Shown piece after piece: positions 37,458 through 47,862 of a stretch of 64,000 bases of DNA. A model generated the notes under the pieces. The model made no database searches and was not told where the DNA came from. It was given only the letters and a program-made list of their open reading frames with translations. The stretch comes from Sarcomyxa edulis. Taxonomy: Eukaryota; Basidiomycota; Agaricomycetes; Agaricales; Mycenaceae. Each line of letters begins with the position of its first letter. Positions within the stretch are counted from its first letter, which is position 1. Made by a program: the position numbers and the translations under genes. The stretch is from contig QUOL01000001.1 in NCBI GenBank assembly GCA_009761415.1, positions 3,658,001-3,722,000 of the forward strand, in the 5' to 3' direction.

Positions 37458-40400
37458 ATGGCGATAACTCCTGCTCAAAAAACAGCTCTCGAAGAAGTTA
37501 TCGACATACTCACAACAGCAACTCCCCCTCGAAGCAAACGCCAACTTGCTGCCATATTCCTAGAGCTAGTCGATAGAACGGCATGGCCCCAATACTACGA
37601 AGTGCACCCAGTCAATTGATATATCCCTGCTGGAATTTAGTTGACATTTTTCTGTATTGTAGCTCATTCCAGAACCCAGATGTATCAACAACGTCCGTTC
37701 GAGCGTTGAAAAGAACAGATACAAAGACCCCATCGACGCTTACACCGACCTCTCGCTCGTTTTCTGGAACGCGCTTTTTTATAATGAACCTGTTAGCCAA
37801 ATTGCTCAAGATGCGGAAGCATTGAAGGTGCGTCTACTCTGATAGCTGTTGTCACAGAGGACGTGATCGAACAAGTGGTGATAGATTGTATTGAACGCTG
37901 AATGGAAAAAACGAACGGTACGCAGACTTGGCTAGCTTTGGTGAGTGGCATTGTCTGAAAGCACTGCATACAGGTACTTCCCGCTCCGCGTAGTACATCC
38001 CCACCACCTTCCTCAGCTCAAAAAGTACACGGAACCGGAACGACCACTGCCCAAGAACCCACCTCCGAGTCTACTGCCCCCGCACCCCCTCCTACTCCTT
38101 CTACCATCACCACTGCCATCACCCCAGTTCCCGCTACATCCGCTCGCATGATCGTCCCGAATCCCAACCCTCCAACACCAGCCCCCGCAGCAAGTACAAG
38201 CAACTACTCATACCTAAAACCCATCCCCATCCGACCAAGATCAGCCCAACGTCAAGCGTCGCAGGATATAGAAGTAGATATTGGAGGGATGTCTCCTGAA
38301 CCTTCGGATGCTCATGCTAATGCCCAGAGGGAGGGTACCGAGCAGGATCCAGAGAGTGATGAGATTGTTAGGCAGCTTGAGAAGGGTCTTCCGAGGTGGC
38401 CTGGATTTGGGGAGGAGGGGTGGATGGATGAGGTCAATCCTGTGAGTGCTTGAACACTCGTGTCGATGTGTGTTGCTGATTATTGTGTTTGTAGGACCGC
38501 TTGATAGAGATTGTTCATGTTATCAAAAGTTATAAAGACGTCATGTCAGTGCCATCTGTTCTTCATCAAGGTATTCACCACCTAAATTCTCTCTATGTTA
38601 CTTAGCGGCAATCGTCTGGCAATTGCACTTGAAGCCATCCCAGAAGAGTCCACTACCATCCCGAATCTATCATACACGGTATGAGCCTTTCTCGTCTTCC
38701 GATACGCATACACTCACACCTCTCAAAGTCTCCCCTTTCTCTCAAATCAATCGAAGTACGCGTTTGGAAATATGCTACGCTACGTCGTGCATGCTTGCTG
38801 ATCTACCCTCTCCCCAGACCCGAGCCCGCGCCAGAAATTACCTCAGCTCTAAAGACTTCGACAAAGACATGGCTCGCCTTTTCGAAAAAGCTCGCAAAGC
38901 TCACGAACCGAGCACAGACCCATACGGATCCGTGCTTTTACTCCAAGTACGTACTCTAACCACCTACACCGTCTCAAATCTCAAATCTTTCAACACTTTG
39001 CTTCCCATCTATGTAACAGAGACTCTACCAAGCTCTAACATCCTCAACTCCCCCACCGGGCCCGCCCTACACATCCACCACCAACTTCGCCTCCCTACGC
39101 GCAGGCCCCGGCAACGCCAAACCAGCGCACGGACCCGACACCGACGGCCAAGGCGTCCCTGGCGTCACGACCTTCCGCGTCCCCATCAAAGACCGTACGT
39201 TCGTCGAAGAAGTACATTATAAAGGATGGAGTGTGCGGTTGGCGGATTGGTTGCATTTGAGTAATCCGGATGATCCGAGTCGGCCGATTGTGGCGCAGGT
39301 GTTTAGGTGTTGGGTTTCTGATGAACCGTGAGTTTGCGATTTTATGCTTTCTATCTTGTTCTCTTCTTTGGTCTGCTGTTCGTTGGGTGGTGCCTGTTCT
39401 GATTTCGAGTGTTCGATGTATACAGGTCAAAGAAGGGTCAGCCGGGTCTGACAGCATGTTGGTATAATAGACCGGAACAGGTTGATACTATTTTCCATTC
39501 TAAAGCATACAAACTATCCGCTAATACATCAACATAGACTTTCCACCCAGCCGCACGCCGTTTCTGGGCTGGAGAAGTCTTCAAAACGAGTGCGTAAATT
39601 CCGTCTCCGACCCTATCATCATACATTCATCATTCATCATTTCTGATCCTCACTTTATCATTTTCTTTCTTCATCCCTTTGTTTGCATCAGGCCACTTCG
39701 CCGACCACCCGTTAGAAGACCTCATCGAAAAAATCGCCTGCCAATTCACCGCAAGACACATCCGCGGGCGTCCCCGAGCGCCATTCTGGTACCCAGGCTT
39801 CCCGCTCTACGTCTGTGATTCCCGCTACAACGACCGAGACCGGACGTTTGTGAAGATCAAGAATTGGAATTCGTGCGTTCCTGAGGAGGTGAGGAAGAGT
39901 ACGGAGTTTATGCCGATTTATCCGTTTGAGAGGCCGGTCACGCCAAAGTTGTTTGATAGTCCTTTTTTGGGGATGGGCATGGGGACGAGGATGGGGACGG
40001 TAAAGGGGCAGCTTGTCAAGGGTCCTGGGGGGCTTGTTGATCCGGTGGATAGACCTGATGGGGAGAAGAAGGAAGGGAGTGGGACCAGTAGGAAGAGGCC
40101 GAGGAGAACGGGGACGGCGGGGAATGCAGGACATTCAGGTGAACCTGCTACTCCAGGATCGAATAAACCTACGTCGGGTGGCAATGCTGCTGTTGCGTCT
40201 TCTTCGAATCATCAACAGTATCAGCCTTCCCACCTTTCGCAACAGGTACAGCCGTATACTGTCCAGCGGACGAATGTCATGGATAGATCTATGATCACTG
40301 TTGCTGGGGGACAGGCGGCGTTGGGGAATAATGTCCATATCGAAAAGTTGCCTTCGGAGACTAGTAAGTCCTTCTTTTTCTCTGCGGATAATCATGTGGG

Positions 40401-40728
40401 TTACTGACAAACGGTACGTATAGCGAAACACTTTGACCGTGACCCAGAGACGAACGAGGTCTTGTGGTTCAGTGCGCCTCCATTGAACGTCGCGCGGAGT
40501 CCTGCGCCTAAACAGAGTCTTGCCTATCTTCATTTCCTGGCGACGAAGCTCAAACAGGAGCAGGATCCTATCCATAACGAAGGCAGCCGTGATCCTGATG
40601 CCATGGATGTCGACGGAGAACCTGATTCTACTCCTCACAAACGCAGGAAAACTAATGTGCGGCCGACTGTCACTGAGACTATGACCACGGTGTTCATCGA
40701 TATGACTGCTCAGGCGAGTAGACTCTGA
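37458..40728 (+). CDS. RSC1/RSC2-like chromatin-remodelling subunit (bromodomains + BAH)
   Basis: Thirteen exons: 37458-37601, 37663-37827, 37885-37917, 37974-38441, 38495-38544, 38606-38678, 38729-38755, 38818-38946, 39020-39327, 39426-39480, 39538-39589, 39692-40363, 40424-40728; 826 residues. Bromodomain 1 spans about residues 5-110 (WPQYYEVI, then NRYKDPIDAYTDLSLVFWNA with the acetyl-lysine region YNEP). A Pro/Thr-rich linker follows, then a second bromodomain-like region (about 275-370), and a BAH domain (about 400-550) with KGWSVRLADWLHL, WAGEVFKTSHFADHPL and PPFWYPG-like sequence. Fission-yeast Rsc1 and budding-yeast Rsc1/2 share this order. It should tether the RSC remodeller to acetylated nucleosomes. 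Confidence 0.92.
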
Positions 40729-40934
40729 ACATTGTAGTCGAGATCGACTCGTTGTACCTATTCATTGTCTGACTTTCCTTGGGGCTATTCCACTTTTTGC
40801 AAGATGTTTGTTATTGATAAATACAGTACGAATACGCGTACGTGTACTAATAGCCAAGAAATAATATAGAATGCCACGAAGAGAGCAGATAACTGTACAT
40901 GTAATGATACAAGATTTGGTATATATATTCACGC

Positions 40935-42405
40935 TCACCGCATACTCCCCAACCCCATGCCCGGCATACCCATAGCCATACTCATAAGCTGAATAGTCAT
41001 CTGCTGCAACGCAGTATTCCCAGTCTCGATCATGGTCGCCCTCGCCTCCCCATAATGACTCGCAATATACGCATTCTGCCCCTTTTCTTTATAATCCTTA
41101 TACCAATACGCCACCATCCTTTGATCGATATGTCCTCGGACCTCACACACTTCGTCCTTCTCCGCCGCTTGGGAGAGTTGTTGACGGTACGTCCCGGAGA
41201 AGCTTGGATTGTACCGGATGGAGGAGACGAGGATGTAGTCGAGGAGTTCTAGAGCTTCAAAGTCTTTCGTGATGTGCGGTCCGCCGCAGAAGTATTGGAC
41301 GGTGAATTTGGCGTGTTCGCCTGGGTTCAGGAGGATGGCGGTGAGGGAAGGGTCCTTGAGAGCTGGAGGTTTTTCGCCGGTTTTGACCTGTAGCGAGTGA
41401 GTGATCGAGTTTAATGTCGAAATTGCTTGAAGAAACTGACCTCTTTCCCATTGATATGGGTCACCCTCGAATGCTGGACCCTCAAGTGAATCACGTCCCG
41501 GCCACTTCATACAACAGGGAAAAGCCTCAGCAATAGGATGAGAACAAAAACAAAAACAAAATGACACAAACAGCATAGAATAAGCCTGTGAGGGTATCTT
41601 CGAATCCAACAGTACTTTCGTTCCTTTCGCAGTCGCGACGGCGGTCATGGCATTGCCGATGACGACCATAGGTGTGGCCTTCTTCCCGGAAGTCCTGTTC
41701 TGAACGAAGACGGTCACCTCCAAATAATTTCCTTTGGCTCCGGGTAGGAAGGATTGAAGCTGTGCGGGCGTCATGTTGTCACTCTTGAACCCAGGGCTGT
41801 CAGTGAGCTTTCCGACCGTTGTTTGAAGACTGATACAGGGGTGAATACATGACTAGTCCAAAAATCACCACACAAGGAGGAGTAATGGACATACCAGCAA
41901 TCGATCGAGCCAGCAGAAGAGATCCAGCATCCCATGCCATCGCAGTGGCCTTTTCCAAGCACAGGAGTTTCGGGATAAGTACATCCCGGGTTGATCATCT
42001 TGGTATTAAATGCACGACAAAGAGGAGGGTCTTTGAAGTTCGCGCAGTCCTTCTTATGAGTAGCATTGTAGTGCTGTAACTGACACTCCTTGTTACAATA
42101 CCTCACGGATCTGTCATGATGAGGGAGGGGGAGGGGGAAAGTGTCAGAGCCAGTGCAAGTTAGTTGTGGTTGGAACTTGAACAAACAACTCACCGACAAC
42201 GTGTACATGCCTGTAAAGGCTTCTTGCTATCCTCGAAAGTCCCACAGTTATCGCAGCATGATTTCGCAGCGGATACGTGTTCTCGTTTCTGGCGCATGCC
42301 TTCGCGAATGGCAGCCACGCCTTCGTTGGAAGTTGTCATCAGTGAATCCACGTCTACGGGGTATCGCGGACGACCGCTGCCAGTGTTGCCTTTTCGGTTG
42401 GACAT
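40935..42405 (-). CDS. MYND-type zinc finger protein
   Basis: Exons 42405-42194, 42110-41895, 41796-41572, 41504-41441 and 41387-40935 encode 389 residues. The MYND finger is at about residues 49-92: CDNC, CTRC, YCNKEC and H...H..DC supply the eight zinc ligands. There is no SET domain, so a methyltransferase is unlikely. The rest is globular (AKFTVQYFCGG, YWYKDYKEKG) and ends in a Met/Gly-rich tail. MYND fingers usually mediate protein contacts with proline-rich partners. The 3' end is convergent with the RSC-like gene, 206 nt away. Confidence 0.85.
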
Positions 42406-45390
42406 TGGGTATTATATTGGTGAGATGACTATCAGGATGAATACTGCATAGGTTCGAGTGTTAGAAACTGAGTCAAACTTCAAAGACTGTCAGTGTCATG
42501 TAAGTACTTGCTTACACGGTTGCTTTTTGACGTATCAGCGTTAGGGCAAGGTATATAACCTTTTTTTCCTGAGGACCTTGGAGAGGATAATTGCGATCGC
42601 CGGTCAGATAGTGGTTCAATGGTTGGATAATAGAACAGAGGAATCGGAATTGCCATCCGAGCTAAATTTCGATACGCGTGACTGACGCGTCGCGTCCAAG
42701 TCGCGTCGAGATTCAATAGTCAGCGCTGCAGCATTGGCATTACGCGAGGGGGAACTCTAACTACATGCATATCTACGGGACATCGGTATCGACCTACACT
42801 ACTGTCCAGGTGCATCTAATTATAGCTTTAGAGACCTTTTCCGTCACCCGTGATAGTTATCCCCTATAAGCATACGGCTAGGCGGTTTCTTCTACATGTA
42901 CCACGAAAGACTTTTTGAAAGTCATGGAACTGTATTCTGGCGGACTCTAAGAGGTAGGGAATTCCGCTGCGACTCTTGGTTGAAATGTCTCGATGTTCAT
43001 ATCCAGGAACATTCGGACTTGATCATCTGAATTTGATCTGAATCCCGATGAAAAGTCCCACCATAGAATCCAGTCCTAGTAAGAAAGCAACTGGTAGCCC
43101 TCTCATTAGCCTACAACAGCACACTCGACCCTCGGGATTCAGAAGAGCAGTTGACCAGGGTTGTGAGTAGTCTCTTGCAGGGACAAATTGAGATAAACAC
43201 TATCAAGCCAGTCGCGTGCCCTTCCGCCTCCAAATCTAGCTACAAAGGCACATACAGACAAGTTATGTAGTCAATCTGAAGACAGACACATTCCTCAGCC
43301 ATATTGCCTGAGAGCATGTTACTCGGAGACGAGCTCGCAAGGAAGGAAAAACTGGTTCACTGGTAGACCAATTCCGCGCTCATGTACAATATGGAATCAA
43401 GGACCTCCAGGACATGTAGCTGATCTAGCTGATCGAGAAACACAATCCTGAGAGCTCGAAACTCGGAGAGCATGAGCGCGGGAAGTGACAGTGGCGGTGC
43501 TCTTTTATGTTTATTTGGGCACCAATTGCATCCACGACAGACTTTCTTACCCCTGGCTAAGACCAATTTGTCCAGACACCCGACCAATTTGCATTGGCCA
43601 GATCAAACTTGGCCAACATGGTTTGGTAGGGTCGTGGCGAAGTTAGCCATGGTGATCGAGTTCGAGTAAGCACCAATAAATTTTGTTCGTGGAATTTTGT
43701 GCTCGACTCGAAGGCCTGGGGAGAAACTCGAGCTTTTGTATCAAGCTCTTTATCATTGGAGTTCAACGTATAATTATTAATGCGAAGCGTCAAATAAGTC
43801 GTAGGGAATAACGCCCTGTAATGTGGAGTGTAAGTTTCCAAGATTCGGAAGAGGGAGGAGAGAAGGCTGGGGAAAATTCGATCTCTGCAGAGACGATGAA
43901 TTTGGATGTAGGAAGAGCTCCGCAAGGTACACAGCTCCGTAGAAGAGTCACCCCACTCGGTCGAGGGAAGGAGGGAAGATACATGCAAGCGCGAAGTCTC
44001 ACCCAACCACAAGCCAATCTCTGGTTATGACAGGCAAGTATACGAACGACGCTCACGGGCCAAGATCATCATATTGATCTGCATGTGTATCCTGCGACAA
44101 AACAAGACGTAGACATGCAGTTCACATAGGCCAGCCTACGTGAGCGTCTTCGAAACACTGGGTCTGGGTCGGGTCTAGTCTGCATAATCATCATGATCCG
44201 AACGGTTATACTTCGGGGTGCCATACTGTAGATGGGATAGGATACATTTCACTTTTACGAAGTTCGTCGGTTCGATGCGGCGTTTACCTTTAACCTGCCA
44301 GTGGTATTGAATGTCCTAGTCTTGCAGTATTCGGTGCAACTGTGGATGGCGAGTACTCAGTACTCAGTCGTTGGTATACCTCCGACATCGGAGGCTGGCT
44401 GATATATCACCGGAGTGTCACTAGTGGTATAGTGGACTTCGAAGAGTGGCGAACGAGCCCGGAGCCATCACATGCGAGTCGATAGATATGATAAATTCAA
44501 TATCGTCGAGTACATGGTAAACGTGTCCCCAGCGTCTGACATTGACAGGTCGGTGTCGGCCCATGGATCCTGTCGCAACCTCGCCAATAAGTAGATCAAG
44601 AGAAAGCGTGACAGTGAGTATACACGCGGTAACCACGCTTAAGTGCGCGACGCAGATACTCATTAGTTTGACTTTTAGCACTGGACGTACCTAATCGGGA
44701 ATATGTTGGTGGCCATGGGGAGAAGCTTGCAATCGATTGAGCTCTCGATAACCTCGAGTGTCCACAGACACAAAAACAAATGAGAGTCATCCCAGGACTA
44801 TTTGATATCGATAAACGCTACTCACCGATATCGATTATCGTCTTACGTTGAGCGCAAGATCCAGCCGACGTAAAAATTCATCAAACCGCATCTCGAAGGT
44901 TCGTCGGTATCACGGGAGAAGAGCGAATTAATCGATTTTTAATATAAAGTAATGGAAGGCTTCTTGTATCATGATTCATCGATGGTCGGCCAGCCAGTCA
45001 GACCTGGACGCGTATGGGTCGATGGGAATGTCGTCCTCGCTGGCCACTGAGGTTGGCCACTGACTCGTACGAGGGTAGTACCTCCGCTGCATGAACCACA
45101 AGGTATCTCGAGGCCGATTCCCAGAGACTGCAAGCCAAGGACCTCAGAAAGAGAGCCAGACTCTTTGACAAGCTAAAGCCAGCTAAAGATTTGATGGAGA
45201 GCGCTAAAAGCAGATAAATGAATGGCAGGAAGAACAGTAGTCACACCAGGTCACGGTCACAACAAGCATCTTGGTTCCCCGAATGGAACTTTTAATTTTT
45301 TGTTTAAAAGATGAACCGCGAATAAAAAATCCATAAATTTCCCCTCAAGCTTTCTCTCTTTCATTCTAGTCGAATCGACGCTGGTGAGCC
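42406..45390. other. About 3 kb without recognisable gene
   Basis: This is the largest gap in the window. Only scattered short frames occur on both strands, with no motif, splice pattern, long repeat or RNA gene recognised. A tRNA-like TAGTGGTATAGTGG at about 44423-44436 lacks a matching B box. It may hold long promoters of the two divergent flanking genes or decayed mobile DNA. Confidence 0.45.
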
Positions 45391-47136
45391 ATGGAGGATA
45401 CATCTACTTCGTTGTCGATGTCGCGGTCGAGGTCCCCACCTTTCTCGACCGACGAATTCGGAGACTTGGTGTCGTCTGCGCTCAATTCCAACAGTTTTAC
45501 CGAACAATCACTCTCTTTTCACCCAGAACTCGAGTCGCGATCCATCTTACAGCCTGTACAGCCTACTATATTCACCCACTCGAACAACTCGACTTCTGAT
45601 CTCAGCTTCGCAGAGAATGTCTGCTCACCGGCCAGCCCGACAGCCATCTTCAAATCTATCAAACGACGCGCATCTGCTCTGGTAATGCGCTCGAAACCTG
45701 CAGTAACACCTTCTGAGGTCCCACCTGTGCCTCGCTTGGCTATGCCATCTTTGACTCCTGCCTCGGCTTCGTTCTGGGACGACGAGGAAGACGAGGACGA
45801 AGACTTTACACCGTACCTTCCTATCGCAGCTCGGTTAGAACGTGCTTCGATGCGTACCACTGTCCCTACTAGTACAGAACCACCCCCGATCCATTCCCCG
45901 TCTCGCAGTATCCCTCCCTCTCCATGCTCTCCAGCTTTCTCCATCTCCTCTGCGTCCACCTCGGACCCATACTCCCCGCTGACACCCAACACACCCAACT
46001 ACTCCCACTCCCACTCCCACACCGTCGAATCTGGCTCATCTGACTACCGATGGTCTATACTGACTGAAGAAGACGACCTGAGCAGCAGCGACGATCCTTT
46101 CGCAAAAGGCAGCGTACAAGTCGTTCAATATCATCAGTATTCTCCCTCTCCCAGCTGCAGCAACCTCTCACGCACACCTTCGCGCTCCTCCTCATCCACG
46201 CATAGAAACAAGGGCAAAAAACACCGTCCCCCACCCATCTTACCACCTCCTTCCTGCCCTCTCCCTACCCCACCTTCATCTGACGACGACGAACACCTCC
46301 ACTACCGGAACAGAGACTGTAGGGACTGGACCCTTCGTCTCGGTATTCCTTCCCTTCCCGGTATACAAGGACAAGAACAACAGAATATCAATGTCCGTCG
46401 AAAGCGAACCATTAGACCCCATCCCAAATCACTTCAAAAACAGTATCAACACCGAGACCAAGAACCAGATTGGACGCTCTCCCTCCCGCTCCCCCCTCTC
46501 CCTCTCATATCCGAATCCGACCGTGAAATACCATCTTCTTATCCCTCCTCGTGGTATTCTACCCCACCACTGACACGTACCCGATCCTCACACACCATCC
46601 CGAAATCTCACATGACGTACCCACTTACACTCTCCCCATCCCTCCCTTCCCCTCGTAAAACCAAAGTCTGGTTCACAGGATGCGAATCCTCGCGTGCTTC
46701 CACCTCTAACCTCAAGCCTAAGATAACGCGTCGTTCTTCACTCACCTGTCTCCCTATCGCCACAACAACAGCACCAACACCAGGACTGGGACTAGCACCA
46801 CCTCCCCGCCCACAAAGATCTCCCCTCCGCCTCCAACACCAACTCCGCAGAGAAGCCACACGAAAGCGAGAGAGTGAGATGGATCGCGTGTTTGGTGATT
46901 TTTTGATGAGGGCTGGGGCTACGAGGAACCGTGCGCGGGAGGCCGGGTCGTGGGTTGATCTCGAGGAGGAGCAGGAGGATGGGGATGGGGATGGGGAGCG
47001 AGATGGTGATAGAGACTCGAGGTTGAGTTTAACTCCTACACCGCCTTCTCCTGGTACGACGACGTCTGATGGGGATGGGTCGGTCGTGTTTTATAGTGCG
47101 AGGTCGAGTTTTAGCGTTGTTAGCGTTGGGGTTTGA
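45391..47136 (+). CDS. Long intrinsically disordered protein, unknown
   Basis: A single intron-free frame of 581 codons, unusual in this intron-rich window. The product is rich in Ser, Pro, Thr and Arg with acidic runs (DDEEDEDED near residue 130, DGDGDGERDGDRD near 545) and His-Ser repeats (about 209-215). Short repeated motifs DWTLRLGIPSLP and DWTLSLPLPPLP (about residues 310 and 365) look functional. A helical Arg/Glu segment containing RVFGDFLMRAGA sits near residue 500. No known domain. Codon-level coherence over 1.7 kb supports a real gene, probably a regulatory or scaffold protein. Confidence 0.75.
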   Translation: MEDTSTSLSMSRSRSPPFSTDEFGDLVSSALNSNSFTEQSLSFHPELESRSILQPVQPTIFTHSNNSTSDLSFAENVCSPASPTAIFKSIKRRASALVMRSKPAVTPSEVPPVPRLAMPSLTPASASFWDDEEDEDEDFTPYLPIAARLERASMRTTVPTSTEPPPIHSPSRSIPPSPCSPAFSISSASTSDPYSPLTPNTPNYSHSHSHTVESGSSDYRWSILTEEDDLSSSDDPFAKGSVQVVQYHQYSPSPSCSNLSRTPSRSSSSTHRNKGKKHRPPPILPPPSCPLPTPPSSDDDEHLHYRNRDCRDWTLRLGIPSLPGIQGQEQQNINVRRKRTIRPHPKSLQKQYQHRDQEPDWTLSLPLPPLPLISESDREIPSSYPSSWYSTPPLTRTRSSHTIPKSHMTYPLTLSPSLPSPRKTKVWFTGCESSRASTSNLKPKITRRSSLTCLPIATTTAPTPGLGLAPPPRPQRSPLRLQHQLRREATRKRESEMDRVFGDFLMRAGATRNRAREAGSWVDLEEEQEDGDGDGERDGDRDSRLSLTPTPPSPGTTTSDGDGSVVFYSARSSFSVVSVGV

Positions 47137-47862
47137 TCTTCTTTCCGTCTGCGTTCTCTCTCTCTCTCCCTCTCCCTTTCCTCCCTCTGTATGTGTGTGT
47201 GTCTATCCACCCTCGTTCATCTCTCAAGGACAATGTTGTTATTGTGATGTTCTCTTTGCTTTGCTTTCCCCGTCCTTTCCTCCCTCCTGCTGTTCTCCGT
47301 CGTCCGTCGTCTGTCCCACTTACAAACCAAACCCCTCCCTTGTCCTTGTCATCATCTGCTGCGAACAATCACCTCCGCGTGTACCTACCACCTGTCATTT
47401 CTCTTCGCTCTGAACTCCCCGTTGTCGTCGTTTCCTATAGCTACTATTTATTTGTTTTTATAATGGACTTACTCTTACTCTCGTCCTCCCCGTACTTTAT
47501 TTTGCTAAATATAATCGTAATACAATGATATCGTCTCCACGCGCCTCTGAACTAAATGAGAGAAGCATATCGTCGTAATTCGAGAGGGCATGGATAATCA
47601 TAGAGTGGCACAATTGAGGTGGCGCCGAGCTTGTTATTCTGTATATACAATCGAGACCAGGTATACAAGTTATACAGGTGTAGTGTATCCTACGCCACAG
47701 TATACAAGTCCGGGTCTAGAGTGAAACCCTGTACATCGTATCTATGTAGTGAAATGATTTTCTACTATAGATCTAGAGCCGATGGTAGTTGTTGATACAT
47801 GACCGAGCATCCCCAAAGTCCGACTGAGGATATCTATCCATTGGATTTTATCAAAGCCATGT
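47137..47862. other. Convergent 3' region
   Basis: Lies between the disordered-protein gene and PUT1. The plus strand is strongly pyrimidine-rich to about 47470, consistent with 3' untranslated sequence. No gene is supported. Confidence 0.45.

Noticed and set aside
43557..44012. 151-codon minus-strand frame
   Set aside because: No motif and no support from splice sites or composition.
44415..44480. tRNA-like A-box segment (TAGTGGTATAGTGG)
   Set aside because: No B box at the right distance and no cloverleaf could be drawn.
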